Below are positions 9,732 through 16,696 of a stretch of DNA of 64,000 bases, piece after piece. The first letter of the stretch is position 1, and each line of letters begins with the position of its first letter. The translations under genes and the position numbers were made by a program. The DNA lies in the NCBI GenBank assembly GCA_018241505.1, contig JAFEDS010000029.1, forward strand, positions 62,001 to 126,000. Reading direction: 5' to 3'. Source of the DNA: Pseudomonadota bacterium (lineage in GTDB: Bacteria; Pseudomonadota; Gammaproteobacteria; Steroidobacterales; Steroidobacteraceae). Under the pieces are notes generated by a model. That model ran no database searches and was not told where the DNA came from. It saw only the letters and a list, made by a program, of their open reading frames with translations.

Positions 9732-10481
9732 ATGGATAGACATCCGCGCCTGCGGCGTCACCGGGTACCTATGCCCGCCCCTTCGCGAACCGCCATCTCC
9801 GTCGGTGGATTGGCCGCGTCGCTTCTGTTGCATGGACTATTGTTCACACCGCTCATGTGGGGTGGACACCATCCGCCGCGGCGAATGCCCGATGAGGTAG
9901 GCGCTGCCGCCAGTCACCAGGCGGACAAGGCGGCTGAGTCCATGTTAATCGTCTTCGAAGAGGACGCTTCGGCCATTCACGATACAGCCTCCGAAGACGA
10001 GAGCGATCCCAGGTTCATCCTGCCTCAACCCCCGATTTTACCTATCGCCCGAGCTCAACTTCCGACACCGCAGTTGAGCGCGCTGGATGAGCCGGATGAC
10101 ACGCCAGCCGCCGAAGCGGATGGCGATCAATCCGGTCGATCCATGATGTTTGGTCGATATATGGGACAAATCTCGGCACGAGTTGAGCGTGCGTGGCAGA
10201 GACCTCGATCGATCCCTCCCCAAGGTTCCTTTGCGTGCCGGGTCCAGATTACACAAGACCGCCGGGGATATGTGCAGGAAGTCACGCTCGAGCGATGCAC
10301 AGAAGATCCGCGGTGGCAGGTCTCTCTGGTGCGCGCCATCGAAGGATCATCGCCCTTCCCAGCGCCTCCGGATCCGGCCGTGTTTTCAAACCTCATCACC
10401 CTCGAGTTTGATTCCGACGCGTACGTCGCCGGTTCTGGAGGCCAGGGGTTTGAGCCCGCGCCACCTCACCCCGTCAAATAG
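9732..10481 (+). CDS. TonB C-terminal-domain-like energy transducer protein
   Basis: This 249-residue protein has a short basic N-terminus, one membrane anchor (about residues 19-39, SVGGLAASLLLHGLLFTPL) and a proline/acidic linker. The C-terminal ~100 residues (from MMFGRYMGQISARVERAWQRP to the end) have the TonB/TolA C-terminal pattern, including the central RVQITQDRRGYVQEVTLERCTEDPRW segment. It would span the inner membrane and reach into the periplasm to touch a receptor or Tol-type partner. No exbB/exbD lies nearby. The two cysteines in the C-terminal domain (FACRVQ, ERCTED) could pair. The start ATG at 9732 gives the proper anchor topology. Which partner it serves cannot be told. Confidence 0.75.
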   Translation: MDRHPRLRRHRVPMPAPSRTAISVGGLAASLLLHGLLFTPLMWGGHHPPRRMPDEVGAAASHQADKAAESMLIVFEEDASAIHDTASEDESDPRFILPQPPILPIARAQLPTPQLSALDEPDDTPAAEADGDQSGRSMMFGRYMGQISARVERAWQRPRSIPPQGSFACRVQITQDRRGYVQEVTLERCTEDPRWQVSLVRAIEGSSPFPAPPDPAVFSNLITLEFDSDAYVAGSGGQGFEPAPPHPVK

Positions 10482-10825
10482 GGGGTCTCACGGCCACTCC
10501 GCGCGACTCGAGGAATCTTTAGATTTGAGTCGTGGACGTGAGTCTAATTTCTTCAAGTTGGACTCACCCGATTCATTGACGGCTTCATGGGGAACGGTAG
10601 AGAATCCTCGCGCGCATCGTCGAGGGAGTTGGATTGGTTGGTCGAGACGATGCCATGGCGAAAGGCTGCGATTGACACCCGGTCAAATCAGATGGCCATC
10701 GCCGCAAGGAGGTTGGGTTCGATGTTGAACGATCCAGTCGCATCCTCGTAGCCGCCCGCTTTCGGGCCAATCATTTTTTTCAGGTTGATCTCGGAATTGC
10801 GTACATTTCCGGGAAGCAGGTACGC
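10482..10825. other. Intergenic region without a gene
   Basis: These 344 bases lie between the TonB-like gene and the glycosyltransferase gene. A 10-base repeat-like element (gagtc...gactc around 10507-10563) may form a weak stem. The open frames seen here lack codon bias or start signals. Nothing else is supported. Confidence 0.4.
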
Positions 10826-12460
10826 GTGTCACTAGAAGAACTCAGAATACCGGCGCCGCTCGCTCCTGAGCAGGTCTCCAGCCGATCCCGCGCTCGCTCA
10901 TTACTGATCGCCGCCCCGATCGCCACTCTGGGCGTTCTGCTGCTGTATTTGTTGATTCAAAGCCGGCATTGGGAATACGAACACGATACGCCCCTGTTGC
11001 AGTATTGCGGGTTCCTCATGCATCGCTACGGATGGATGCCGTACCGCGACTTCTTTGAAACCAGCATGCCGGGCACCTTTCTGTTCCATCAGGCGGTCGT
11101 TTCCGCCTTTGGAACCGGCAACCTCGCATTCATCCTGGTCAATGACTGCCTGCTGGGCTTCCTGCTGTCCACGTCCTATTTGTGGATGCGCCATCTATCC
11201 CGTCCCGCTGCGATCCTCTTCGTCTGCTGGTACGGCGCCTTCTATCTCGCCTCAGGACCGGGCGAGCTCATGCAGCGCGACTGGCTTGCCATACTGCCCA
11301 TCGCTACGGCCTTTGCGATCGTGGCAAACAACCGCGAGGCGAAGTTCAGCACCGCTGTCGGAATCGGCTTCCTCTTGGGAATGAGCGCCTGCGTCAAGCC
11401 GCAATTGGCGGCGGGAGCCGTTCCGATCGTCATCGGTTTCCATTTGCTGAGCGATCAGGCCGCGACTCAGACACGCACCCAAGCGTTCCAGGCATTTCTA
11501 TTGCGCACCGCCCTGCCGGCAGCGGCAGGGTTCGCGGTTCCGCTCACTGCGGTTCTTGCGTGGCTCGCGCACCGGGGAGCGTTGAACGCCTTCGTGTCCA
11601 TGGTGCATCAATACCTCCCGCTGCATATCCAGCAGACGGGCGAGCACGTGTTCCTCCCGCCGGCTGAGCGCTTCCGGTATCTACTGGTCAATGCGATCCA
11701 ACTGAACAGCCTGTGGCCCATGATGTTGGCGGCCCTGATCGGGTTCGTCCTGATCGATCGGCAGTTCGCGCAGCAGCCGCGCAATCGGGCGTTGTTCCGG
11801 CTCGCTTTCTCAATGCTGGCGATTTACGCGATTGAACCGGTGCTCTCGGGCCAATTCTGGGAGTATCACTACGCCCCCTTTCAATACTGGCTGATCGCGA
11901 GCCTGTCCCTGCTCGCAGTACCGGTTCTCAGTGACTTCCGCTACTTTGCGATTCCGGGCCTGTTGCTGCTTTCATCCATCGGCTACAGCCTCTTCCGCCA
12001 CCACGAGATGCATCCCGGACCAGCCGAGCATGGCATCGTTGCGGACATGACTCGCGCGATCAACAAGAATGTCCCTGCGGGTGTGCCCGTTCAGCCGATC
12101 GATTGGACCTCCGGTGCGGTACAGGCGCTGTTGCGCACGGAGCATCCCATTGGTACCCGCTTCCTGTATGACTACCACTTCTATCATCACGTTCAGACGC
12201 CGGTCATTCAGAAGTTGCGGGCGGAGTTCGTGTCACAACTGGTCGCCTGTCGCGTGCCTTTTGTGCTCGAGGTCGACCGCACATACAAGGACGTGATGAC
12301 CGGCCTCAACACGTCGGATCACTTTGAGGCGCTCGACCGAGTGCTGCATGATCGATACGACATGGTGTACAAAGGGAGCGTGTATCGGCTCTTGCGCCTC
12401 AAGCAGTCGGATGCAGGCGCGCCCGCCCCTCGAAATTCGACATGTCGGCGGCTGAATTGA
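10826..12460 (+). CDS. Polytopic membrane glycosyltransferase (GT39/PMT-like)
   Basis: This 544-residue protein has about ten hydrophobic segments from residue 27 to about 395, then a soluble C-terminal part. The first loop carries an acidic motif typical of GT-C lipid-linked-sugar transferases (DTPLLQYCGFLMHRYG followed by YRDFFETSMPG). Such enzymes move a sugar from a polyprenyl-phosphate donor to a lipid or protein acceptor outside the inner membrane. The start is a GTG at 10826 with GGGAAGCAGG just upstream. It stands alone on the plus strand, and no polysaccharide genes flank it. The GT-C class is well supported by topology and the acidic loop; the substrate is unknown. Confidence 0.75.
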   Translation: MSLEELRIPAPLAPEQVSSRSRARSLLIAAPIATLGVLLLYLLIQSRHWEYEHDTPLLQYCGFLMHRYGWMPYRDFFETSMPGTFLFHQAVVSAFGTGNLAFILVNDCLLGFLLSTSYLWMRHLSRPAAILFVCWYGAFYLASGPGELMQRDWLAILPIATAFAIVANNREAKFSTAVGIGFLLGMSACVKPQLAAGAVPIVIGFHLLSDQAATQTRTQAFQAFLLRTALPAAAGFAVPLTAVLAWLAHRGALNAFVSMVHQYLPLHIQQTGEHVFLPPAERFRYLLVNAIQLNSLWPMMLAALIGFVLIDRQFAQQPRNRALFRLAFSMLAIYAIEPVLSGQFWEYHYAPFQYWLIASLSLLAVPVLSDFRYFAIPGLLLLSSIGYSLFRHHEMHPGPAEHGIVADMTRAINKNVPAGVPVQPIDWTSGAVQALLRTEHPIGTRFLYDYHFYHHVQTPVIQKLRAEFVSQLVACRVPFVLEVDRTYKDVMTGLNTSDHFEALDRVLHDRYDMVYKGSVYRLLRLKQSDAGAPAPRNSTCRRLN

Positions 12461-13020
12461 AGGCGACCGTGCGAACTCGCTTTTAGGTCACTCGGATGGA
12501 CCATATCCCCCATGAGTTCTGAAATCGCCAAAGAACGAATGCGCTTCGATGACCTCGCGAGGAAGCTCGACCTCACCGGAGGGTGAGTGGGCGGAGTTTG
12601 ATGCGCTTGACGTCTGGGCTGTCGGAACAGGATGCGCGATTTCTCGCGTTTCAATGACTCAGATGGACAAGTCGGCCTATCTGCCAAACGGCGAGATTGT
12701 GACTGTCGGCCACTACGCCAACGATGAGGAGCGGTTGGATTTCCCGGGGCGACTCGCCAACGCACGCGGGGCTCCCACCCGACTTCTAATCGGCTTCGGA
12801 CAAAAGCTATATCACACAAGCTTCAGGCGCCCGCAGAGTGCAGTTACCCGATGCTCCCAGCTTGGACCAACGCCCGACTCAACGTAGTGACTGTAGCAAA
12901 CCGTCGCAGATCGCACTCACGCAAGGTGTACACAGAAGTGTCCACAACTCGCCACGCACCCACCATCGCCAGTTCGCAATCCGTTGATTTGGATGTTATT
13001 GTTATTCTGGTTCTTGCGAG
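12461..13020. other. Region without an intact gene; possible decayed reading frame
   Basis: This stretch lies between the glycosyltransferase gene and the tRNA fragment. A good-looking start at 12512 (MSSEIAKERMRFDDLARKL) stops after 24 codons. A +1 shift would join it to a frame running to 12887 (WAEFDALDVWAVGTGCAISRV onwards). This could be a frameshifted small gene, but I recognise no family and codon use is unconvincing downstream. Nothing else is visible. Confidence 0.3.
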
Positions 13021-13070
13021 GATCCCTCTGCTCCCAAAGCAGATGCTCTACCAGGCTGAGCTACACCCCG
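13021..13070 (-). pseudogene. Truncated tRNA-Pro (UGG), 5' part only
   Basis: Read on the minus strand from 13070, the sequence starts CGGGGTGTAG, continues with a D-arm (CTCAGCCTGGTAGAG) and a perfect anticodon stem (TCTGC/GCAGA) enclosing the loop TTTGGGA, whose anticodon TGG is proline. After the anticodon stem it diverges: there is no T-arm (no GTTCGAATC) and no 3' acceptor strand complementary to CGGGGTG. It is therefore a tRNA fragment rather than a working gene. It sits at the edge of a patch of broken mobile and toxin-antitoxin genes, as expected of an old integration or deletion scar. Confidence 0.8.
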
Positions 13071-13263
13071 ACTGAACCGCTTGGCTGAGCCAACGCGGGC
13101 GAGCAGGCTAGCAGGTTCGCGACCGAGCGCAATACAATGCGTCGCCGTCGGAATAAACTTCAATTAAATTATAGAGTTATCGGAACCGACGCGGATCAAC
13201 GGGACCGTCAGCGGCGCAATTGTGCAGATGAACATGATCGTTATAACAGTTGTAATTTCAATC

Positions 13264-13704
13264 ATGAGAACCATCGTCCGTCGCATCGGTAGCTCATTGG
13301 GCGTCGTGCTGCCGAAAGCGTTGCTGGATGGATGGAGGGTGGGCGAAGGAGATCACCTCAAGGTTTCAGAGTTTGGAGTGCGTCCCCAACAAAGGCGTGC
13401 GTCGTCTCAACAGCTTCTCGACAAGCGCAAACGGCAACTTGCGGTAGCTGTTGTTCGAGAGTTTCCACCGCTGCAGATCCGATCCCAGAGCCTGGCGAAT
13501 CTGCACCGTTGGAAATCTCAGGGGACTTGGCTTCCCGTCTATGATGAGTGGCAGCGCATTCTGGAACATTCCTCCGATGGGACCCTGTTCGCCGCAATGT
13601 TGGGCCGAGACGAAGAAGCCAATCGGTTGCGGCAATCAATGCCCTTTGTCGGACTGCTATCCGCAGAACAAGTGAAGACCATCTATGAAGAAACGGGAGA
13701 TTGA
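13264..13704 (+). CDS. AbrB/MazE-like N-terminus joined to a conserved C-terminal segment
   Basis: This predicted 146-residue protein starts like an AbrB/MazE swapped-hairpin antitoxin (MRTIVRRIGSSLGVVLPKALLDGWRVGEGDHLKV, residues 1-34). After an arginine-rich middle its last ~60 residues (from LANLHRWKSQGTWLPVYDEW) form a separate helical segment. In other proteobacteria I associate this type of segment with small genes that precede nucleotidyltransferase-like genes. The ATG at 13264 is chosen over 13222 because it aligns with the AbrB fold. The downstream partner survives only as a fragment. The gene may be a chance fusion of two antitoxin-like pieces within a decayed island. Confidence 0.6.
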   Translation: MRTIVRRIGSSLGVVLPKALLDGWRVGEGDHLKVSEFGVRPQQRRASSQQLLDKRKRQLAVAVVREFPPLQIRSQSLANLHRWKSQGTWLPVYDEWQRILEHSSDGTLFAAMLGRDEEANRLRQSMPFVGLLSAEQVKTIYEETGD

Positions 13705-13759
13705 TCATGAGTTGCGCGCCGCAGCATCGCGGCCGGGATTGCCCCGGGAAGCGTGCTGA
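13685..13759 (+). pseudogene. Stub of the partner gene of the AbrB-like gene
   Basis: An ATG at 13685 lies inside the last codons of the preceding gene (20-bp overlap) and opens MKKREIDHELRAAASRPG, then stops after 24 codons. The overlap and the opening helix look like the start of a nucleotidyltransferase-like toxin partner in this type of pair. The rest is missing, and unrelated sequence follows. Assignment rests on position and a short match to the expected start, so it is tentative. Confidence 0.35.
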
Positions 13760-13929
13760 GCATTGTCAGGGACAAAAAACGAAAGCGCGGTCGCTGCATA
13801 CATGCAAAAGACGAGGAATCGCTTAGGACCGCGATCAAACACACGTCCCAGAAGCAGAATACCCGCCGCTGCACCGGTGTTTTCAAGTCCCGTGATAAGG
13901 AAAGGGCTCTGATGCATTACCGGTTCCAA
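13760..13929 (-). pseudogene. Possible transporter (MFS) fragment
   Basis: On the minus strand a short frame reads LITGLENTGAAAGILLLGR then VFDRGPKRFLVFCMYAATA. This hydrophobic pattern with a basic G-R-x-x-D-R-G loop is typical of a major facilitator permease between two membrane segments. No start, no full domain and no continuation are present. It is probably a leftover from rearrangement; chance cannot be excluded. Confidence 0.25.
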
Positions 13930-13965
13930 GCGTGAGAACTGTGATCGTCAACTTTCGCTGGAGAC

Positions 13966-14518
13966 ATGACCTTTCCGATCGCCCCCGACCCAATCTACCG
14001 TCGTCGCCGATTTGACGCCGCCACCATCCAGTTGTGCGTCCGGTGGTACGTCACCTATCGCCTCAGTTACCGTGACCTGAGCGCAATTTTGGCTGAGAAA
14101 GGCCTACGCCTCTCCACACGACCATCCTTCGATGGGTCATCCGGTATGTTCCTGAATTTGAGAAGCGGATCGCGGCGTTTTCGCTGCACAGGCCTTCTTC
14201 CGGAAGGCATTGAAGGGATCTCTCCCGCGTTGGCCGAGAAGGGTAACACTCGACGGTTTCTGATCGAGCCATCGAGCCCTGCGACTACTGCGGCGAGAAG
14301 ATCCGAAGTGGAAGTATGTGCGGGTGGGGTCCAGTCAATACCTAAACAACATTGTCGAACAGGACCACCGCGCCATCAAACGCCGCTGCGCCTGAATGAC
14401 CGGCTTCAAATCTTACCGGAACGCCGCCATCACCATCGCAGGCATTGAGCTCACTCATCGCATTCGAAAACGGCAGTTTCATTCGGGCGATGCAAGTGGC
14501 ATCGTTCCTGGTCCTTGA
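13966..14518 (+). mobile_element. Remnant of an IS6-family transposase
   Basis: The opening (YRRRRFDAATIQLCVRWYVTYRLSYRDLSAILAEKG) matches the N-terminal helix-turn-helix region of IS6/IS26-type transposases. In another frame from about 14280 comes the C-terminal DDE end (DPKWKYVRVGSSQYLNNI, VEQDHRAIKRRC, FKSYRNAAITIAGIELTHRIRK). The centre of the gene is missing and at least two frame changes and one stop (after KRRC) are needed, so it is inactive. No terminal inverted repeats could be made out. Confidence 0.75.
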
Positions 14519-14693
14519 ACAGGGCCTGGGATACGGCCCTCGCCTAGCGGAGCCGAATTGTCGTTTAGTTTTTTGGCTCAAAAGACAAACCGCCAATGCA
14601 CCAGAACCGACAAAAATTGGAGATCTAAAATCATCGCAAAATCATACACATATAGCTACGCGGCGGTCATTCTCGCGTGGTAATCTACGCTCC

Positions 14694-14924
14694 ATGAATG
14701 ACCTCGACCGTAGATTCCGAGCCGCTCAACGTCGCCTGACGGCGAGCCTGAATCGAACCTCCCTCGGGGCTGTTGAACAGGACCCCGCGCCGCTGTTCGG
14801 GCTCGCTGCTGTATCTCTCGTGCAGCAACTAACCCGGGAGTGTTGGGCATTGGCCGGGAACGAAACTCCGGGGTACAGCCGCGTTCAGACACCCGTGAGG
14901 TTTGTGCCGGGCCGCCTCACGTGA
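14694..14924 (+). CDS. Small protein coupled to a nucleotidyltransferase-like gene
   Basis: This 76-residue frame starts at ATG 14694 (MNDLDRRFRAAQRRLTASLN) and ends so that its TGA overlaps the GTG start of the next gene by four bases (GTGA). That arrangement is typical of translationally coupled two-gene modules. Its C-terminus (TPGYSRVQTPVRFVPGRLT) is basic and proline-spaced. No family is recognised. Its place in front of a nucleotidyltransferase-like gene suggests an antitoxin or adaptor role, but that is inference. Confidence 0.45.
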   Translation: MNDLDRRFRAAQRRLTASLNRTSLGAVEQDPAPLFGLAAVSLVQQLTRECWALAGNETPGYSRVQTPVRFVPGRLT

Positions 14925-15381
14925 ACGAGCTGCCCGAAGATTTTCGGGATCTGTTGTTAGAGCTCGCAGATGCGGGTGCGGAATTCGTTTGGTGGGAGGA
15001 CATGCGGTGGCTTTTCACGGCCATCCACGTGCGACCAAGGACATGGACGTACCGATTCGCGCCAACACCAACAATGCCGAGCGCGTTTACCGGGCGCTCG
15101 CCGAGTTTGGTGCGCCACTGAATACCTTTGAGCTCAATGCAACGGATTTTGCGACCTACAGCGGCGTGCTGCAGATTGGACTGCCTCCGCGACGTATCGA
15201 CGTGTTGAATCGCGCTGATGGTATTACTTTCGATGAAGCCATTGCGGAAGGAGCGAGTTTCACACTGGAAGGCAGGAGGATTCCTGTGATCGGTCGCGCG
15301 GCACTCATCAAGAACAAGCGAGCCGCAGGCCGCGCACAGGATCTCGCCGATATCGAAGCCATCGAACCGAAAAAGGACTGA
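14921..15381 (+). pseudogene. Nucleotidyltransferase-like (AbiEii-type/DUF6036) gene broken by one frameshift
   Basis: Starting at GTG 14921, the frame gives VNELPEDFRDLLLELADAG and then falls out of frame at about 14988-14991. The shifted frame goes on with VGGHAVAFHGHPRATKDMDV, the nucleotidyltransferase core (GG...H...R.T.D.D), and runs to 15381 ending in RAALIKNKRAAGRAQDLADI, the usual K-N..A.GR.KD.AD end of this family. Restoring one base within GTTTGGTGGG would give a ~150-residue intact enzyme. In related toxin-antitoxin systems this fold is the toxin. It may be a true pseudogene or a sequencing error. Confidence 0.7.
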
Positions 15382-15693
15382 GCGGCAGCGAATTCGGAAC
15401 CCCGAGCCGAGCTTGACGGTGCTTTCCACTTGCTCCTTCCAGGTACCGGCTCCGATGCCCTCGTTCACTTGACGTCGCGTCGCATGTTGCAAGCTGCAGG
15501 GTGTTCTGCCGCTCCCTTTGGAAGTGAATCCAACAACCGTACTTCGCGAATGCCGGGCGCCTATTTTGATGCGTCGCGATCATCAGTGGCGCTCCGTGAC
15601 AGCTCTATTGAATGTGCTTGACTTGCAAAAGCGGGACAAGCACCATGCATTCGACTGCATACAATATGGTCAATCTGTTGCTGAGGATATCGA
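15382..15693. other. Upstream region of the lasso peptide cluster
   Basis: These 312 bases contain no convincing gene and should carry the promoter of the lasso genes. A TTGACT at 15618-15623 is a possible -35 box, but no good -10 box follows at the right distance. TACAAT at about 15659 is another weak -10 candidate. No operator-like palindrome is visible. Confidence 0.4.
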
Positions 15694-15864
15694 ATGGACA
15701 GCCGCGAGCAGATCGAAACGGGTCGGGTCTCCGAACAAGAAAAGATGGCCGACAGCAGCTCACAAGCTGATGCCGCCAAGTTGGTCGAGATGGGCAATGT
15801 CTCTGTAGAGACGAAGGGTACGATCCATGGCCTCGAGCTTGGATTCACGCCCCGGAGCTTCTAA
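15694..15864 (+). CDS. Lasso peptide precursor (A)
   Basis: This 56-residue peptide is directly followed by the lasso B and C genes. The leader is acidic and ends KLVEMGNVSVETK. The Thr at position -2 is the hallmark recognised by lasso proteases. The predicted core is residues 42-56, GTIHGLELGFTPRSF. Gly1 would attack the only acidic residue of the core, Glu7 (residue 48), forming a 7-residue ring and leaving an eight-residue tail LGFTPRSF. Phe10, Arg13 or Phe15 could act as steric plugs. The start ATG at 15694 has GAGG seven bases upstream; an internal ATG at 15745 is possible. Proteobacterial lasso rings are usually 8-9 residues; 7-residue rings are known from xanthomonins. The peptide's activity is unknown. 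Confidence 0.88.
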   Translation: MDSREQIETGRVSEQEKMADSSSQADAAKLVEMGNVSVETKGTIHGLELGFTPRSF

Positions 15865-15884
15865 CCTGACATGATCAGTAGTGC

Positions 15885-16661
15885 GTGACGTCGTATGGCG
15901 TCACGCATTGCTGCCTTGCGAAATCACGCCCTCTTCCGCCCCTCGGCGTGTTCTTCCTCCAGTCCCACATCTACCTCTGCCGGGCGCAACGGCACTGGGT
16001 AATCCTGGATGTCAATCGGGACAAGTATCTGTGCGTGGACCGGACGCAATTTGAGTCGCTCGGTCCCTGGATCGATGGCTGGGAGGGAACACCAGCACGG
16101 CGGCCCGCCCCTACCACAAGCCCTTCACCCGCAGCCGTCTTGCTGGCCAAGAGCCTGGTCAATCTCAAGATGCTGAGCGAGCAGCCGCAGGGAGCCAAAG
16201 AGGCCCGGGCGACCACATACGCTCACCCGACCCGATCGGTGGATCTGGATGAGTCAGTCAGCACTGCCCGATCCCGATGCATTTATGGCACGTCCTTCTT
16301 CCTTGGGTGCATGATCGCCTCGAGGCAACTGCGCGAGCAGCGGTTTGAGTCGATCGTTGCTTCCGTTCAGGCACGCAAACGCGCCGCGCGCGACAGCGAT
16401 CGGCCGTTCGACCTCGAACGGGCTCAAATCCTGCTGGCCGTTTTCAGCAGCCTACGGCTTTTTTATCCCCGACCGTACCTGTGTCTCTTTGACTCCCTCG
16501 CGCTCGTTCATTTCCTTGCACGCTTCGACTTGTATCCGGACTGGGTATTCGGAGTCCGAGCAGATCCGTTCGAAGCTCACTGCTGGGTGCAAGCGGGTGG
16601 GGTCGCGTTGAATGAGACGGTCGAGCGTGTGTCAGCCTTGACTCCGATCATGGCGATATAG
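15885..16661 (+). CDS. Lasso peptide B protein: leader-binding (RRE) and transglutaminase-like protease fused
   Basis: This 258-residue protein binds the leader of the precursor and cuts it off. Its N-terminal ~80 residues (SHIYLCRAQRHWVILDVNRDKYLCVDRTQFESL) form the PqqD-like recognition element. The C-terminal half is the B2 protease, with Cys200 in YLCLFDSLAL, His232 in DPFEAHCWVQ, and the closing LNETVERVSALTPIM. Spacing Cys-32-His-12-Glu equals that of the Cys-His-Asp triad in McjB, but the third position is Glu244 instead of Asp. The start is GTG 15885, 20 bases after the precursor stop; a GTG further in (about 15945) would also keep the recognition domain. Fusion of both parts is typical of proteobacterial clusters. 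Confidence 0.88.
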   Translation: MTSYGVTHCCLAKSRPLPPLGVFFLQSHIYLCRAQRHWVILDVNRDKYLCVDRTQFESLGPWIDGWEGTPARRPAPTTSPSPAAVLLAKSLVNLKMLSEQPQGAKEARATTYAHPTRSVDLDESVSTARSRCIYGTSFFLGCMIASRQLREQRFESIVASVQARKRAARDSDRPFDLERAQILLAVFSSLRLFYPRPYLCLFDSLALVHFLARFDLYPDWVFGVRADPFEAHCWVQAGGVALNETVERVSALTPIMAI

Positions 16662-16696
16662 GGCGGCGCCCGAAGCAATTACGGGAACGCGCACGC

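Noticed and set aside
15518-15808. 96-codon plus-strand frame overlapping the lasso precursor
   Set aside because: It is in a different frame, has no leader/core features and ends inside the precursor.
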